Part shown: positions 33,900-43,090 of the stretch, piece after piece
Position numbering within the stretch: the stretch's first letter is position 1
How the letters are laid out: each line of letters opens with the position of its first letter
Assembly (NCBI GenBank): GCA_937885465.1
Contig: CAKZZM010000054.1
Span: 1-54,129, forward strand
Reading direction: 5' to 3'
Length of the DNA: 54,129 bases
From: an uncultured Bacteroidales bacterium
GTDB taxonomy: Bacteria; Bacteroidota; Bacteroidia; Bacteroidales; Paludibacteraceae
Notes under the pieces: model-generated
What the model was told of the DNA's origin: nothing
The model's database searches: none
Seen by the model: the letters and a program-made list of their open reading frames with translations, nothing else
Translations under genes and position numbers: made by a program

Positions 33900-35930
33900 T
33901 TATTTAAAACGACTTATCAAATTATATGCTTGATAAATACCTAACTCGCCTGCTTTAGATAAGTCTGCTAAACCCTTATCTGTTTCTTCAATGTAGATAT
34001 AGGTTAGACCTCTATTGAAATATGCTTCGGCAAACTCGCTATCAGCACTTATTGCTTGAGTATAATAATCAATTGCAGCGCGAAAATCGCGTTGCACACA
34101 GAGCATATTAGCTTTATTATAATAAGAAAAAGAGAAATCCGGTTGATTGAGAATAAGTTGATCATAATCTCGAAGCATCAACTCAAAATCGAGTTTTACT
34201 TGTTCTTTGTCTGCTTCATCTCCGGCACTGCTTTGATATTCGAGTAACTTATACCGCCAATTAGCACGACTGAAATAAGTGGCAATCCATAGTCCACGCT
34301 CACCCATTGAGGCAGGAATAGTGGTTGGCATTATGTATATAACGCGATTGCAATCTTCTATTGCAGACTTGTAATCTTGTACTATAGCAAACTCAATAGC
34401 GCGAGAAAAGAGCAAGGAACAACGCTGATAATCAGATATATTATTGCCGCTTTCTTCTAATCTGTCTGTCAGTCTGCTAATCTGCTCAAAATGGCGATTA
34501 ATCATATCTGCTGTTAGAGCGATTTCCTGAATAGTGAATTGTAGAGAAGAGGGTAGAGTAGAGAGTCTGTTGAAATCATCAATAGTGTAATGATAGTATG
34601 CCGTGCGGCGCAATTCGTCCTTGTTTGAATAGTAATTGAGTGTTATATTAGGCTGATTGACAACATCTACATACTTATTCTGCACAGCACCGCGAGCAAC
34701 TGATTTATACTTATCTTCATCTTGCTTTTCCTGCTGATTTTGCGCAGCGTGATTTGAAAATTCTTTTCTTCTGTCTTTCTTTTGAGGTTGTGCTTGCGAT
34801 AACTGTACATCAGTATTAACCTGCTGTTGATTTTGTAACTTATCTTTGTTCTTCTCTAATTCATCGGCTTTCGCCCGATAGCGATACGCTGCTTTTGTCT
34901 CACCTAATGATGTTTTCGCCTGAGAGGCAAGATAATATGATGGTAAAAAATAGGGATATTTAGCAATCAATGCATCAAAATCTTCAACGGCATCTTGCCA
35001 ATTCTTAAGTTGCAGATTTACCACACCTCGTTGATAATGAATCTCTGTGTTTTCCGGTGATAACGCTAATGCACTGTTATAATCGTCTAATGCATTGTTG
35101 TAATCACCTAACTCCTGCCTTAATAATCCTCTGTTATAGTAGCAATTAGCATCTTGTGGGTTTAGTTGTATGGCTTTGTCGTAGTCGGACATTGCCCCGC
35201 GATAATTATGGCGACGATAGAACAATATACCCCTGTTAATATAATCACCTGCCCATGTCGTGCCGAGATTGACTGCTTGATTTAAATCAACTAACGCTTC
35301 ATCTTCATTTCCTAACATGCTATTAACTAAACCTCTCGCGCTCCAGTTGGCAGCATTCTGGCCATCTAATTCTACCGCTTTATTAAAACTGCTTAACGCT
35401 TGCAGAGTATCTTGCTTTGACATTGAAATGACACCTTTCTCAAAGTGGAAAGAGGGCGATTCGGACTCTTTTGAAAGAAGGAAATCAATATCTTGCAGGG
35501 CTTCATCGTATTTCTTATTGGCGGCACGAACATCTGCCCGCAGAAGAATATATGTTTTATTTTCCGGCGAAAAGATTAGGGCTTCAGAAAAGTCTTGCTC
35601 TGCCTTATCTAATTCATTCAATCCCCTATAGATAAAGCCCCTCGTATAATATGCACCGGGAAGAAAAGGACTATTACTGATTGCCTGAGAACAATCTTTT
35701 TCAGCACCTTTTAAATCTCCGAGTTGAATTTTCGCTATTGCTCTATACAAATAGGGCTCAGCAAGATACGGCTTGAGTTTAATAACCTGATTGAAATATT
35801 GGATTGAAAGAACATAATCGTCAAAATACAAGGCGTTGCGACCGATAGCAGTAAGTCTGTCGGTATTCATCTGTGCCATACATATCGCAGATGAGCAAAT
35901 AAATAATATTATTATCTTTAACCGCCTCAT
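33900..35930 (-). CDS. Exported tetratricopeptide-repeat protein
   Basis: A 676-residue protein with a signal peptide (MRRLKIIILFICSSAICMAQ). TPR units occupy about residues 20-365, recognisable as repeated YxxRGxxxxxLGxxxxAxxDxxxA; typical blocks are AYYTRGFIYRGLNELDKAEQD and its repeats. A Gln/Lys-rich linker (about 370-430) follows, then further TPR-like helices (about 500-676). It is likely a periplasmic or envelope scaffold. Downstream is the TraB-like gene, probably in the same operon; PBP1A lies upstream on the same strand, 52 nt away. Confidence 0.83.
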   Translation of the reverse strand: MRRLKIIILFICSSAICMAQMNTDRLTAIGRNALYFDDYVLSIQYFNQVIKLKPYLAEPYLYRAIAKIQLGDLKGAEKDCSQAISNSPFLPGAYYTRGFIYRGLNELDKAEQDFSEALIFSPENKTYILLRADVRAANKKYDEALQDIDFLLSKESESPSFHFEKGVISMSKQDTLQALSSFNKAVELDGQNAANWSARGLVNSMLGNEDEALVDLNQAVNLGTTWAGDYINRGILFYRRHNYRGAMSDYDKAIQLNPQDANCYYNRGLLRQELGDYNNALDDYNSALALSPENTEIHYQRGVVNLQLKNWQDAVEDFDALIAKYPYFLPSYYLASQAKTSLGETKAAYRYRAKADELEKNKDKLQNQQQVNTDVQLSQAQPQKKDRRKEFSNHAAQNQQEKQDEDKYKSVARGAVQNKYVDVVNQPNITLNYYSNKDELRRTAYYHYTIDDFNRLSTLPSSLQFTIQEIALTADMINRHFEQISRLTDRLEESGNNISDYQRCSLLFSRAIEFAIVQDYKSAIEDCNRVIYIMPTTIPASMGERGLWIATYFSRANWRYKLLEYQSSAGDEADKEQVKLDFELMLRDYDQLILNQPDFSFSYYNKANMLCVQRDFRAAIDYYTQAISADSEFAEAYFNRGLTYIYIEETDKGLADLSKAGELGIYQAYNLISRFK

Positions 35931-35982
35931 TTATAATTTACCGAAAACTACAAAATAGAAAGTGAACAAATAGCAAATGATT

Positions 35983-38250
35983 TTACTTGCATCCTGCCTG
36001 CGGATCGAACCACTCCGGTATGTCAAACTGCTCCTCCTCGCTATATCCTAACGATTCATCCGCATAAACCTTTTGCATATATAGTGCAAATATTGGCAGA
36101 GCAGTATTTGCACCTTGTCCGTCAGACATATTATCGAAGTGTATGGCTCGATCTTCACCGCCTACCCAGCAACCGCTGACAAGCGAAGGCGTAAAGCCCA
36201 TAAACCAACCATCAGAGTTATTCTGACTCGTTCCTGTCTTTCCGCCTAACGGCATCTTCAAACCATATTTGAAACGGTTTCTGACACCTGTTCCGTGGTC
36301 AACAACATTGCGAAGCATATAAATCATCTTGTATGCAGTCTGTTCGCTGATAATTTCGTGGGTATGAGGTGTAAAAGAAGCAAGTACATTGCCATTATTA
36401 TCTTCAATGCGAGTTACATATAACGGCTCTACACGAATACCTTTATTGGCAAAGGCTGTATATGCATCTACCATCTCGCTCACTGACACCTCGCACGGAC
36501 CGAGACAAAGACTTACAACAGGGTCAAGTTGACCTTCAATACCGAACGAACGCATCAAGCGGACGAGTTGCTCCGGCGTGAAGAGCGACATTAAATATGC
36601 GGATAACCAGTTACTTGACTGAGCTAAGCCCCAAGTCAGAGTAACTATTTTGCCCACTTCATCATCGGGTACCTTGTGACTCTCCTTCGGAGTCCACTCT
36701 ATACCATTGCCATCAATAAGCGTAACCGGCACATACGAAGTGGTATCACAGGGCCACATACCCTCATCCATAGCAAGAGTGTAAATATATGGTTTCACTG
36801 TTGAACCGACCTGACGCTTACCTACTGTAACCATATCATATTGGAAATTGGCAAAGTTCGGACCGCCAACATAAGCTTTTACATGACCCGAATGAGGATC
36901 CATCGACATAAATCCACAGCGCAAGAAGTATTTTTGCCAACGAATACTATCTAACGGTGACATTACAGTATCTATTATGCCGTCATAAGTGAATATGCGC
37001 ATCTCTACAGGTGTGTTAAAGGCTTCCTTAATCTCACTGTCAGACTTGTCTGCTTTCTTCATCAATCGGTATCTCTCCGTTTGACGCATACTACGATTTA
37101 GGATATCATCTACCTCTTGCTGACTCAAATCACGTGAGAAAGGAGCAGTCTTACTCTTTTGCTTCTCAAGGAAAAAGCGATTTTGCAGATATTGAATATG
37201 CTCACTTACCGCCTCTTCTGCATATTGTTGCATGCGAGAATCTATAGTTGTGTATATTCTCAAGCCGTCATTATATATATCGTAAGGAGTACCATCAGGC
37301 TTTTTGTTTTTATTGCAAAAACCATATAGAGGGTTAGTGTCCCACTGACGCTTGTCAATGGCGAACTGATCCATATTCCAGGAAGAATAGTTGCTTTCCT
37401 TAGGCTCGCGAGCAGTTAATATTTTTCTTAGATACTCCCTAAAATACGGCGCAAGACCTTGTTTGTGGTCAACAGAATGATAGCGGATATCCAATGGTAT
37501 TTGCTTTAGCGAATCGCATTGTTCTTCACTTATGTAATTGTACTTCGCCATTTGGTTAAGCACTGTGTTTCTGCGATTTATTGCCCGCTCTTTATGGCGA
37601 ATAGGATTGTAATAAGAGGGATTCTTACACATACCTACAAGCATTGCAGCCTCCTCTATCCGTAACTCTGACGGCTGCTCTCCGAAATACACTTGCGCCG
37701 CTGACTTTATACCTACTGCATTATACAGGAAATCAAACTGATTGAGGTACATGGTAATAATCTCTTCCTTTGAATAAAGTCGCTCCAACTGCGCTGCAAT
37801 AACCCATTCATTCGGCTTTTGCATCAAACGCTCTACCACATTGTCGGCTGAAGGAGAATAAAGTTGCTTCGATAACTGCTGAGTGATAGTAGAACCTCCA
37901 CCTGCCTTACCTAAAGTCAAAAGAGCGCGAAAAAAGGCTTTGGAATCTATTCCCGAATGAGAATAATAACGCACATCCTCTGTAGCCACTAATGCATCAA
38001 TTACATACGTAGATATATCTGCATATGACACGCCTACACGATTTTCCTGACGGTAATATCTGCCCAATGACACCATATCCGACGAGAATATCTCACTCGC
38101 ATAACGATTCTTCGGATTCTGCAACTCCGCTATCGGCGGAAGGTAGCCAAACCAGCCCTTGGCAATACCGAAGAAGACCATAAAAACAAAAAAAACTCCA
38201 AGGAACAATATGCCCCAGAGAAAAACGGAAAAACCTTTCTTGAATGTCAT
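35983..38250 (-). CDS. mrcA: Penicillin-binding protein 1A (bifunctional class A)
   Basis: A 755-residue peptidoglycan synthase with an N-terminal membrane anchor (about 10-32). The glycosyltransferase family 51 domain shows VATEDVRYYSHSGID (about 88-102) and GGGSTITQQLSKQLY (about 117-131). The transpeptidase domain shows GSTVKPYIY (SxxK; about 471-479), QSSNW (SxN; about 532-536) and GGKTGTSQ (KTG; about 656-663). The active-site set is complete. It overlaps hemW by 4 nt. Confidence 0.95.
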   Translation of the reverse strand: MTFKKGFSVFLWGILFLGVFFVFMVFFGIAKGWFGYLPPIAELQNPKNRYASEIFSSDMVSLGRYYRQENRVGVSYADISTYVIDALVATEDVRYYSHSGIDSKAFFRALLTLGKAGGGSTITQQLSKQLYSPSADNVVERLMQKPNEWVIAAQLERLYSKEEIITMYLNQFDFLYNAVGIKSAAQVYFGEQPSELRIEEAAMLVGMCKNPSYYNPIRHKERAINRRNTVLNQMAKYNYISEEQCDSLKQIPLDIRYHSVDHKQGLAPYFREYLRKILTAREPKESNYSSWNMDQFAIDKRQWDTNPLYGFCNKNKKPDGTPYDIYNDGLRIYTTIDSRMQQYAEEAVSEHIQYLQNRFFLEKQKSKTAPFSRDLSQQEVDDILNRSMRQTERYRLMKKADKSDSEIKEAFNTPVEMRIFTYDGIIDTVMSPLDSIRWQKYFLRCGFMSMDPHSGHVKAYVGGPNFANFQYDMVTVGKRQVGSTVKPYIYTLAMDEGMWPCDTTSYVPVTLIDGNGIEWTPKESHKVPDDEVGKIVTLTWGLAQSSNWLSAYLMSLFTPEQLVRLMRSFGIEGQLDPVVSLCLGPCEVSVSEMVDAYTAFANKGIRVEPLYVTRIEDNNGNVLASFTPHTHEIISEQTAYKMIYMLRNVVDHGTGVRNRFKYGLKMPLGGKTGTSQNNSDGWFMGFTPSLVSGCWVGGEDRAIHFDNMSDGQGANTALPIFALYMQKVYADESLGYSEEEQFDIPEWFDPQAGCK

Positions 38251-39440
38251 ATCATCAAATCTTCTATAATCCTGTTTAATATGTGCCGACCTTTTTTGTT
38301 AGCCACATATCTTATTTCGCGCGTATTATCGGCTGCACCGATTATGTCCTCCCTTACTAATCCATTTTTCAGCCATTTATCTGCCTGTTTCAAAAAGTAG
38401 GGGCGGATAGCCATATCAATCTGACTCACAGCTACTCCCGAAGATGTTCTGAGACCTAACATTACTACTTCATTATATTGTTCTTCAGGTGTTAGATGCT
38501 CGTACTCAATAGGCAAATATTGTGCCGAAGAAGCAGAAAAAGCGTCTTGAATACTGCACATATATTTGTTTATGTCAGCGATGTTCCAACTTCTCTCTTC
38601 CTTGCCGTTATAGCTATGTGCTCCTGCGCCTAAACCAAGATACGGAGACTTATTCCAATATCCGCTGTTATGCACTGATTCGAAACCTCGTATTGCATAA
38701 TTGCTTACCTCATACTGCCTGTAGCCGGCTGCACCTAACCGCTCAGAAACATAGTCTTGCATATCGTTAAGCAATAACTCCTCTAATTCCTGCACTTCAC
38801 CATTCTCTCTTAATTGATATAGTTTTGTGCCATCCTCATAAGTCAAGCAGTATGCAGAAATGTGCTCAACACCTAAGTCAATCGCTTTCTCAATATCCTC
38901 CTTCCATTCGTCCATACTCTCATTTGGCAAACCATACATCAGGTCAATAGATATATTCTCTATTCCTGCTTCTCTTACTGTTTTTACCGCTTTACTCGCT
39001 GTTTCAGCATCGTGCCTACGACCAATTAATTTCAACTTGTCATCCTGAAAAGACTGTACACCAATACTTATCCTGTTAATTCCGCCTGCAATATAGGCTT
39101 TCACTTTATTTACATTTATGTCAGAAGGATTGACTTCAATGGTAATCTCTAAGTTTCGTTCAAATTGATTACATTCTCTAAAGCCGGTGCGAATATGGTT
39201 GAGAATATGGGTAACACCATCTTCGCTCAGCACGCTCGGCGTTCCACCACCTATATATATACTTTTCAAGATATCATTTCTATCATCTAACCACGAATGA
39301 AAAATAGCTTTTCTTAAGGAAAACTCTTTGCATAGCGACTCTACATATTCATCTCTCTTAGAGAGTAGGGTAGTTGAGTAAAAGTCACAATATATGCATC
39401 GTGACTTGCAAAATGGAATATGGATATATATGCCTGCCAT
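38247..39440 (-). CDS. hemW: Radical SAM haem chaperone HemW
   Basis: A 397-residue radical SAM protein related to coproporphyrinogen III oxidase HemN, of the HemW type. The 4Fe-4S motif is IPFCKSRCIYCDFYS (about 8-22), with the extra cysteine of HemW-like proteins (CxxxCxxC), followed by IGGGTPSVL (about 63-71) and IGVQSFQDD (about 126-134). It starts right after rarA (the rarA stop is at 39443-39441) and overlaps PBP1A. Confidence 0.9.
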   Translation of the reverse strand: MAGIYIHIPFCKSRCIYCDFYSTTLLSKRDEYVESLCKEFSLRKAIFHSWLDDRNDILKSIYIGGGTPSVLSEDGVTHILNHIRTGFRECNQFERNLEITIEVNPSDINVNKVKAYIAGGINRISIGVQSFQDDKLKLIGRRHDAETASKAVKTVREAGIENISIDLMYGLPNESMDEWKEDIEKAIDLGVEHISAYCLTYEDGTKLYQLRENGEVQELEELLLNDMQDYVSERLGAAGYRQYEVSNYAIRGFESVHNSGYWNKSPYLGLGAGAHSYNGKEERSWNIADINKYMCSIQDAFSASSAQYLPIEYEHLTPEEQYNEVVMLGLRTSSGVAVSQIDMAIRPYFLKQADKWLKNGLVREDIIGAADNTREIRYVANKKGRHILNRIIEDLMI

Positions 39441-40802
39441 TTATTTCTTATCTTCACCCCAGAGAAAACGCAGCCATTCTGACATTTTTTGCTCTGCCGG
39501 ACTACCCTGAGGATACCAAAACCGACAATCAGTCATGCCATCAGGGAGAAATTGCTGTTTGACGAAATGATTGGCAAAATCGTGAGCATATTTATAATTC
39601 TCACCATATCCGAGTTCTGACATCAACTCTGTCGGAGCATTTCTAAGGTGCAAAGGAACAGGCATATTACCGGTTTTCTTAACCGTTTCTAATGCGCTGT
39701 CAATGGCTAAATAGGCGGAATTAGACTTCTGAGATGATGCTAAATATACCGTTGCCATCGCAAGCGGGATACGTCCCTCAGGCCAACCTATTTTTGAAAC
39801 AGCATCAAAAGCAGTATTTGCTATCAATAAGGCGTTAGGATTGGCAAGACCTATATCTTCTGATGCAGAAATCACCAATCTCCGAGCAATAAATTTAGGG
39901 TCTTCACCTGCCGCTACCATCCTTGCTAACCAATATATTGCAGCATCAGGATCACTACCGCGAATAGATTTTATAAACGCAGAAATAATATCATAATGCA
40001 TCTCACCATCCTTATCGTATGCAAGCGGGTTTTGTTGAAGACTTTCTGTTACTGCTTTATTGTCTATTAATATATTTCCATCTGCATCTTTCTGCGTGAC
40101 GGTATTAGCCACTAAATCAATGATATTAAGTAATTTTCTTGCATCGCCGCCGGAAAACCTAAATAGACTTTCCTTTTCTTTAATAACAAGGTGCCTCGCT
40201 CTTATATACTCGTCTTCATTTAATGTGCGATCAAGTAATTCATCCATGTCGCTCATACCCAGTGGCTTTAGAACATACACGGCACAGCGTGAGAGTAGGG
40301 GAGATATAACCTCAAATGAAGGATTCTCGGTAGTGGCACCTATCAGCGTTATCGTTCCGTCTTCTACTGCACCAAGAAGTGAATCTTGCTGGGATTTAGA
40401 AAATCTATGTATCTCATCTATAAATAGTATCGGATTAGCTGTAATATCATTGTTCCCAAATTGCCTAAGTTCTTGATTATTTGCCGAAAAAAAACTATCA
40501 CGCATTAGTGCGTTGCTTTTCTTTGCCTTATCAATTACATCTCTCACTTCTTTAACTCCGGATGAAACCGCCGATAGGGTATAGAACGGACGATCAAGTT
40601 CCCTCGCAATTATCCTCGCTAATGTAGTCTTACCAACACCGGGAGGACCCCATAATATAAAGGAAGATAGATTACCTGTTTCTATCATCACACGAATTAC
40701 CGCACCTTCACCAACAAGATGCTTCTGACCTATATATTCACACAACCTCTTCGGTCGCATTCTCTCCGCTAATGGTAACATATTTACGTACTCTGAAAGC
40801 AC
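39441..40802 (-). CDS. rarA: Replication-associated recombination protein RarA (MgsA)
   Basis: A 453-residue AAA+ clamp-loader-like ATPase acting at stalled forks. It starts PLAERMRPKRLCEYIGQKHL, with Walker A GPPGVGKTTL (about 53-62), Walker B FIDEIHRF (about 127-134), sensor 1 GATTENPS (about 154-161) and the C-terminal tetramerisation region (RGSDPDAAIYWLARM onwards). ATG 40781 (seven codons in) is an equally good start. It heads the rarA-hemW-PBP1A run on the minus strand. Confidence 0.94.
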   Translation of the reverse strand: MLSEYVNMLPLAERMRPKRLCEYIGQKHLVGEGAVIRVMIETGNLSSFILWGPPGVGKTTLARIIARELDRPFYTLSAVSSGVKEVRDVIDKAKKSNALMRDSFFSANNQELRQFGNNDITANPILFIDEIHRFSKSQQDSLLGAVEDGTITLIGATTENPSFEVISPLLSRCAVYVLKPLGMSDMDELLDRTLNEDEYIRARHLVIKEKESLFRFSGGDARKLLNIIDLVANTVTQKDADGNILIDNKAVTESLQQNPLAYDKDGEMHYDIISAFIKSIRGSDPDAAIYWLARMVAAGEDPKFIARRLVISASEDIGLANPNALLIANTAFDAVSKIGWPEGRIPLAMATVYLASSQKSNSAYLAIDSALETVKKTGNMPVPLHLRNAPTELMSELGYGENYKYAHDFANHFVKQQFLPDGMTDCRFWYPQGSPAEQKMSEWLRFLWGEDKK

Positions 40803-40962
40803 CTTCCGTTCATTCCGGGTTTTCTGTGCTCGTTATGTATATATCAATATACAAAATTACAATTTTATTCCTATATTTCAAAAATTATCCCTAAATTCTT
40901 TCTCTGTCTAAATTAAAACCATATATTACTATATTATAATTTAACATAATGTAAATTATCAC

Positions 40963-40990
40963 AAAAAACAAGCCTGTAAATTTAGGCTTG
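40963..40990 (-). terminator. Intrinsic terminator after the XRE regulator
   Basis: On the minus strand CAAGCCT (40990-40984) pairs with AGGCTTG (40975-40969) and is followed by TTTTTT (40968-40963). Confidence 0.75.
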
Positions 40991-41031
40991 CTTTTCATAA
41001 TTCAGACCATCTTCCGCGAGTACATCTGAGT

Positions 41032-41547
41032 CTATAATTCCTGATATGACCCATCGTCAAAGAAAATAATAACTTTGGATACTTTTTTGTCAACAATCTT
41101 TTCTATTGCTGGAGACAATTTCACTTGATCAGAGTTTAAATATGCTTTTCTAAAAGAATCCGCACTTGAATTACCGACCTTTGAATTTGCCGCAATTATG
41201 CCATTATCATTAGAATCAGTTAAAATCTTACCATTTTTAGTAGCGAACGTCTCCGAACGTTCATCACCTGCTTTATTTTCCGGTTCATTTGGCTTTACAT
41301 CAAAAAGTGTCTGCTCATGACCGGCTTGCTTGCTCTTGTACATACTGCCGATGCCTAAAATAAGCCAATCAGAACTTACCAAACGAAATCGATTCAGTAC
41401 TTTTTGCAATACTTCTAAACTCGGCTTGTTTCGACCATTAAGAATATTCGACATAGTTGCCGCTGAAATTCCCACCTCAGCAGCAAAATCCTTTGCAGAC
41501 ATCTCCTCTGTCCGCATCAGCATTTGCAATCTCTCTTGTTCTGTCAT
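41032..41547 (-). CDS. XRE-family transcriptional regulator
   Basis: A regulator of about 171 residues from the more likely ATG at 41547 (182 from 41580). The helix-turn-helix is N-terminal (about 15-50: SAKDFAAEVGISAATMSNIL, then NGRNKPS), followed by DWLILGIGSMYK, a polar linker and a C-terminal tail SKVIIFFDDGSYQEL common to Bacteroidales regulators of this type. The linker contains a copy of the GAACGTTCGGAGACGTTC repeat, read as ERSETF. A clear promoter lies upstream and a terminator downstream. Target genes are not evident. Confidence 0.82.
   Translation of the reverse strand: MTEQERLQMLMRTEEMSAKDFAAEVGISAATMSNILNGRNKPSLEVLQKVLNRFRLVSSDWLILGIGSMYKSKQAGHEQTLFDVKPNEPENKAGDERSETFATKNGKILTDSNDNGIIAANSKVGNSSADSFRKAYLNSDQVKLSPAIEKIVDKKVSKVIIFFDDGSYQEL
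41245..41262 (+). repeat. Palindromic repeat copy 1 (inside the XRE gene)
   Basis: GAACGTCTCCGAACGTTC: 6-bp arms GAACGT/ACGTTC around a 6-bp core. It lies in frame within the linker of the regulator. Confidence 0.9.
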
Positions 41548-41662
41548 AACAAAAATCTTTGATTTAAGGCGATATCTCAAATCTACATAAGTAAGACATC
41601 ATTTTACTATCAAAATGCTCTTAAATGCAAAATTGTTAAAAAATTTGTTCAAAATTCTTTTG

Positions 41663-41694
41663 CAAAGATAATTAAATTTATTCACATCTGCAAA
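41663..41694 (-). promoter_or_regulatory. Promoter of the XRE regulator
   Basis: On the minus strand TATCTTTG (41670-41663) lies 20 nt after TTTG (41694-41691), a full match to the Bacteroides consensus. Confidence 0.75.
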
Positions 41695-42190
41695 TTTGTT
41701 AGGAAATAAATTTATTTTATAGAAAATTCAGATTTGTTAATTTACAAAGTTTTCAACAAGTAATTAACATTTGTATAATAACCTCATAATCAGCAGTAAT
41801 TATTTTAAAGTTCGACTTTGCTTTTAAAACAATATATAACTTATAAACAATCATATAATATACATTAATTCTTATATCATTATCTGCATTTGCACTATTT
41901 TACAAATATAAGATAAAATTCTAAAGTGTTACTTTAGATTTGTAATATAACTATTGATTTATAATGATATACAATTGTCAATAATGGCTTAAATTTCGAT
42001 GTTGCCACAAACAGATGCTGCCAATTTTACAATTTACAAATATGAAATAAAATTTAGCAGAATATTAAAAAATGACGTATTTAACTTTGTGAATTCCGCA
42101 AATTTTTATATTTCTATGATTTAGGATTCTAATTCTCCCCTACCCTACATTTTAATTTTTTGTACTATGTAGATGCATAAAGAGAGTTAA
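41695..42190. other. AT-rich gene-free stretch
   Basis: About 500 bp of very AT-rich sequence between the XRE promoter and the first repeat cluster. No open frame of coding character was seen on either strand, and no strong hairpin. Confidence 0.6.
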
Positions 42191-42195
42191 GTGGA

Positions 42196-42241
42196 GAACG
42201 TCTCCGAACGTTCCGGTAGTGGAGAACGTCTCCGAACGTTC
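42196..42241 (+). repeat. Palindromic repeat copies 2 and 3 (tandem, 28-bp period)
   Basis: GAACGTCTCCGAACGTTC at 42196-42213 and 42224-42241. Flanks are also repeated: GTGGA before and CGGTA after each copy. Confidence 0.9.
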
Positions 42242-42246
42242 CGGTA

Positions 42247-42281
42247 AAAGTGGGCTGATTCCTTTGTGGAGTCAGCCCACT
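42247..42281 (-). terminator. Hairpin, 11-bp perfect stem
   Basis: AAGTGGGCTGA and TCAGCCCACTT pair around a 13-nt loop. On the minus strand the stem is followed by a short T-run, so it could weakly end leftward transcripts. Confidence 0.45.
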
Positions 42282-42324
42282 TGATTTACTTTGTGTCGCC
42301 AAACATAAAATCGTAAATTGTGGA

Positions 42325-42342
42325 GAACGTCTCCGAACGTTC
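42325..42342 (+). repeat. Palindromic repeat copy 4
   Basis: GAACGTCTCCGAACGTTC, at the broken 5' end of the gene remnant 42343-42621. Confidence 0.9.
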
Positions 42343-42621
42343 ATACTTATATCAAATGGGCAAAGGTACAACTGTTTTCGGACGGCCGAAACGGAAAAAC
42401 ATATAAATGTATGGAACGCCTTCAAATACCGGCACCGGACAAGTTCAAACGCAACGACATACTTGCAATAGCCCGCGGCTTAGAGCCGAGCAGTAAACTA
42501 TTACTCGAAATATGTGAGTTTAGCTTTCTTTGAAGAACCCGAAAGCAGATGGGCAGATGTGTTGGCGCAATATGCCAAATCACCGCCCAAAAAGCTGGCA
42601 ATTCAGACACTATTTTTCTAA
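42343..42621 (+). pseudogene. Frameshifted C-terminal gene remnant of unknown family
   Basis: One frame codes QLFSDGRNGKTYKCMERLQI and then FKRNDILAIARGLEPSSKLL, breaking near 42531. A second frame continues with FEEPESRWADVLAQYAKSPP and ends at TAA 42619-42621. The joined sequence looks like a real protein tail interrupted by a frameshift. Its 5' end is cut at repeat copy 4. I do not recognise the family. Confidence 0.45.
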
Positions 42622-42676
42622 GGGGGCTTACTCCTAAAAAACAACTAACGCACTACCGATTTATAGCGCGTTAGCT

Positions 42677-42690
42677 TGTACGTACGTACA
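42677..42690. other. 14-bp palindrome TGTACGTACGTACA
   Basis: A perfect palindrome, preceded by the inverted repeat CTAACGC/GCGTTAG (about 42647-42674). It may be an operator or a decayed element end; there is no gene at this point. Confidence 0.35.
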
Positions 42691-42730
42691 TACTATTCGA
42701 CATTTGTATCGGACAGTAATATTTTCCTTT

Positions 42731-42758
42731 GTAGAGCCATAGCGCGCTATGGCTCTAC
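42731..42758. other. 28-bp perfect palindrome
   Basis: GTAGAGCCATAGCG followed directly by its reverse complement, 35 nt past the stop of the Gly/Ser-rich peptide gene. Without a T-run on either side it is more likely a stabilising 3' hairpin or binding site than a terminator. Confidence 0.5.
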
Positions 42759-42793
42759 GGTGTTGCGGCAGGTCTCCGGTACATAACATGTCG

Positions 42794-42952
42794 TCATTTG
42801 TGTGTCGGGAACGGGGCGCCCTGTCGCTTGACGGGGACTAAAGATCCTCCGCCGCCCGAACCGCCTCCGCCGCCGGGACCGCTCGCCATGAGCATTGACG
42901 ATGCCGTTAGCAGCAGCGCGTCTGCGCACGGTCTTTCATAAGTTTTCTTCAT
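42794..42952 (-). CDS. 52-residue Gly/Ser-rich peptide
   Basis: ATG 42952 to TGA 42796-42794. The N-terminus MKKTYERPCADALLLTASSM resembles the leader-like start of short Bacteroidales peptides (MKKTYxxP...), then comes LMASG and a run of glycines and serines (residues 25-37), and a basic tail VKRQGAPFPTHK. It lies 138 nt downstream of the giant repeat protein on the same strand, so it may share its transcript. High GC compared with its flanks. Function unknown; a secreted or surface-attached peptide is a guess. Confidence 0.55.
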   Translation of the reverse strand: MKKTYERPCADALLLTASSMLMASGPGGGGGSGGGGSLVPVKRQGAPFPTHK

Positions 42953-43090
42953 TGTAATTTACTTGTAATTTGTTTGAGGTTAAACACTATTTTCTTTTGT
43001 ATCTTTTGTTAGATTTCCTATTTGTTAGATAACCTGTTGGGAGCGGCTGCGCCGCGTTAACGGCTTGTCCCGAACATGTATCTTTCGGCT

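Noticed and set aside
42196..42241. CRISPR array suggested by 28-bp period repeats
   Set aside because: Only two units per place, spacers of 10 bp that are themselves repeated, and no cas genes.
42165..42425. Minus-strand reading frame of 86 codons
   Set aside because: It is made mostly of the palindromic repeats read through (NVRRRSP twice) and has no other coding character.
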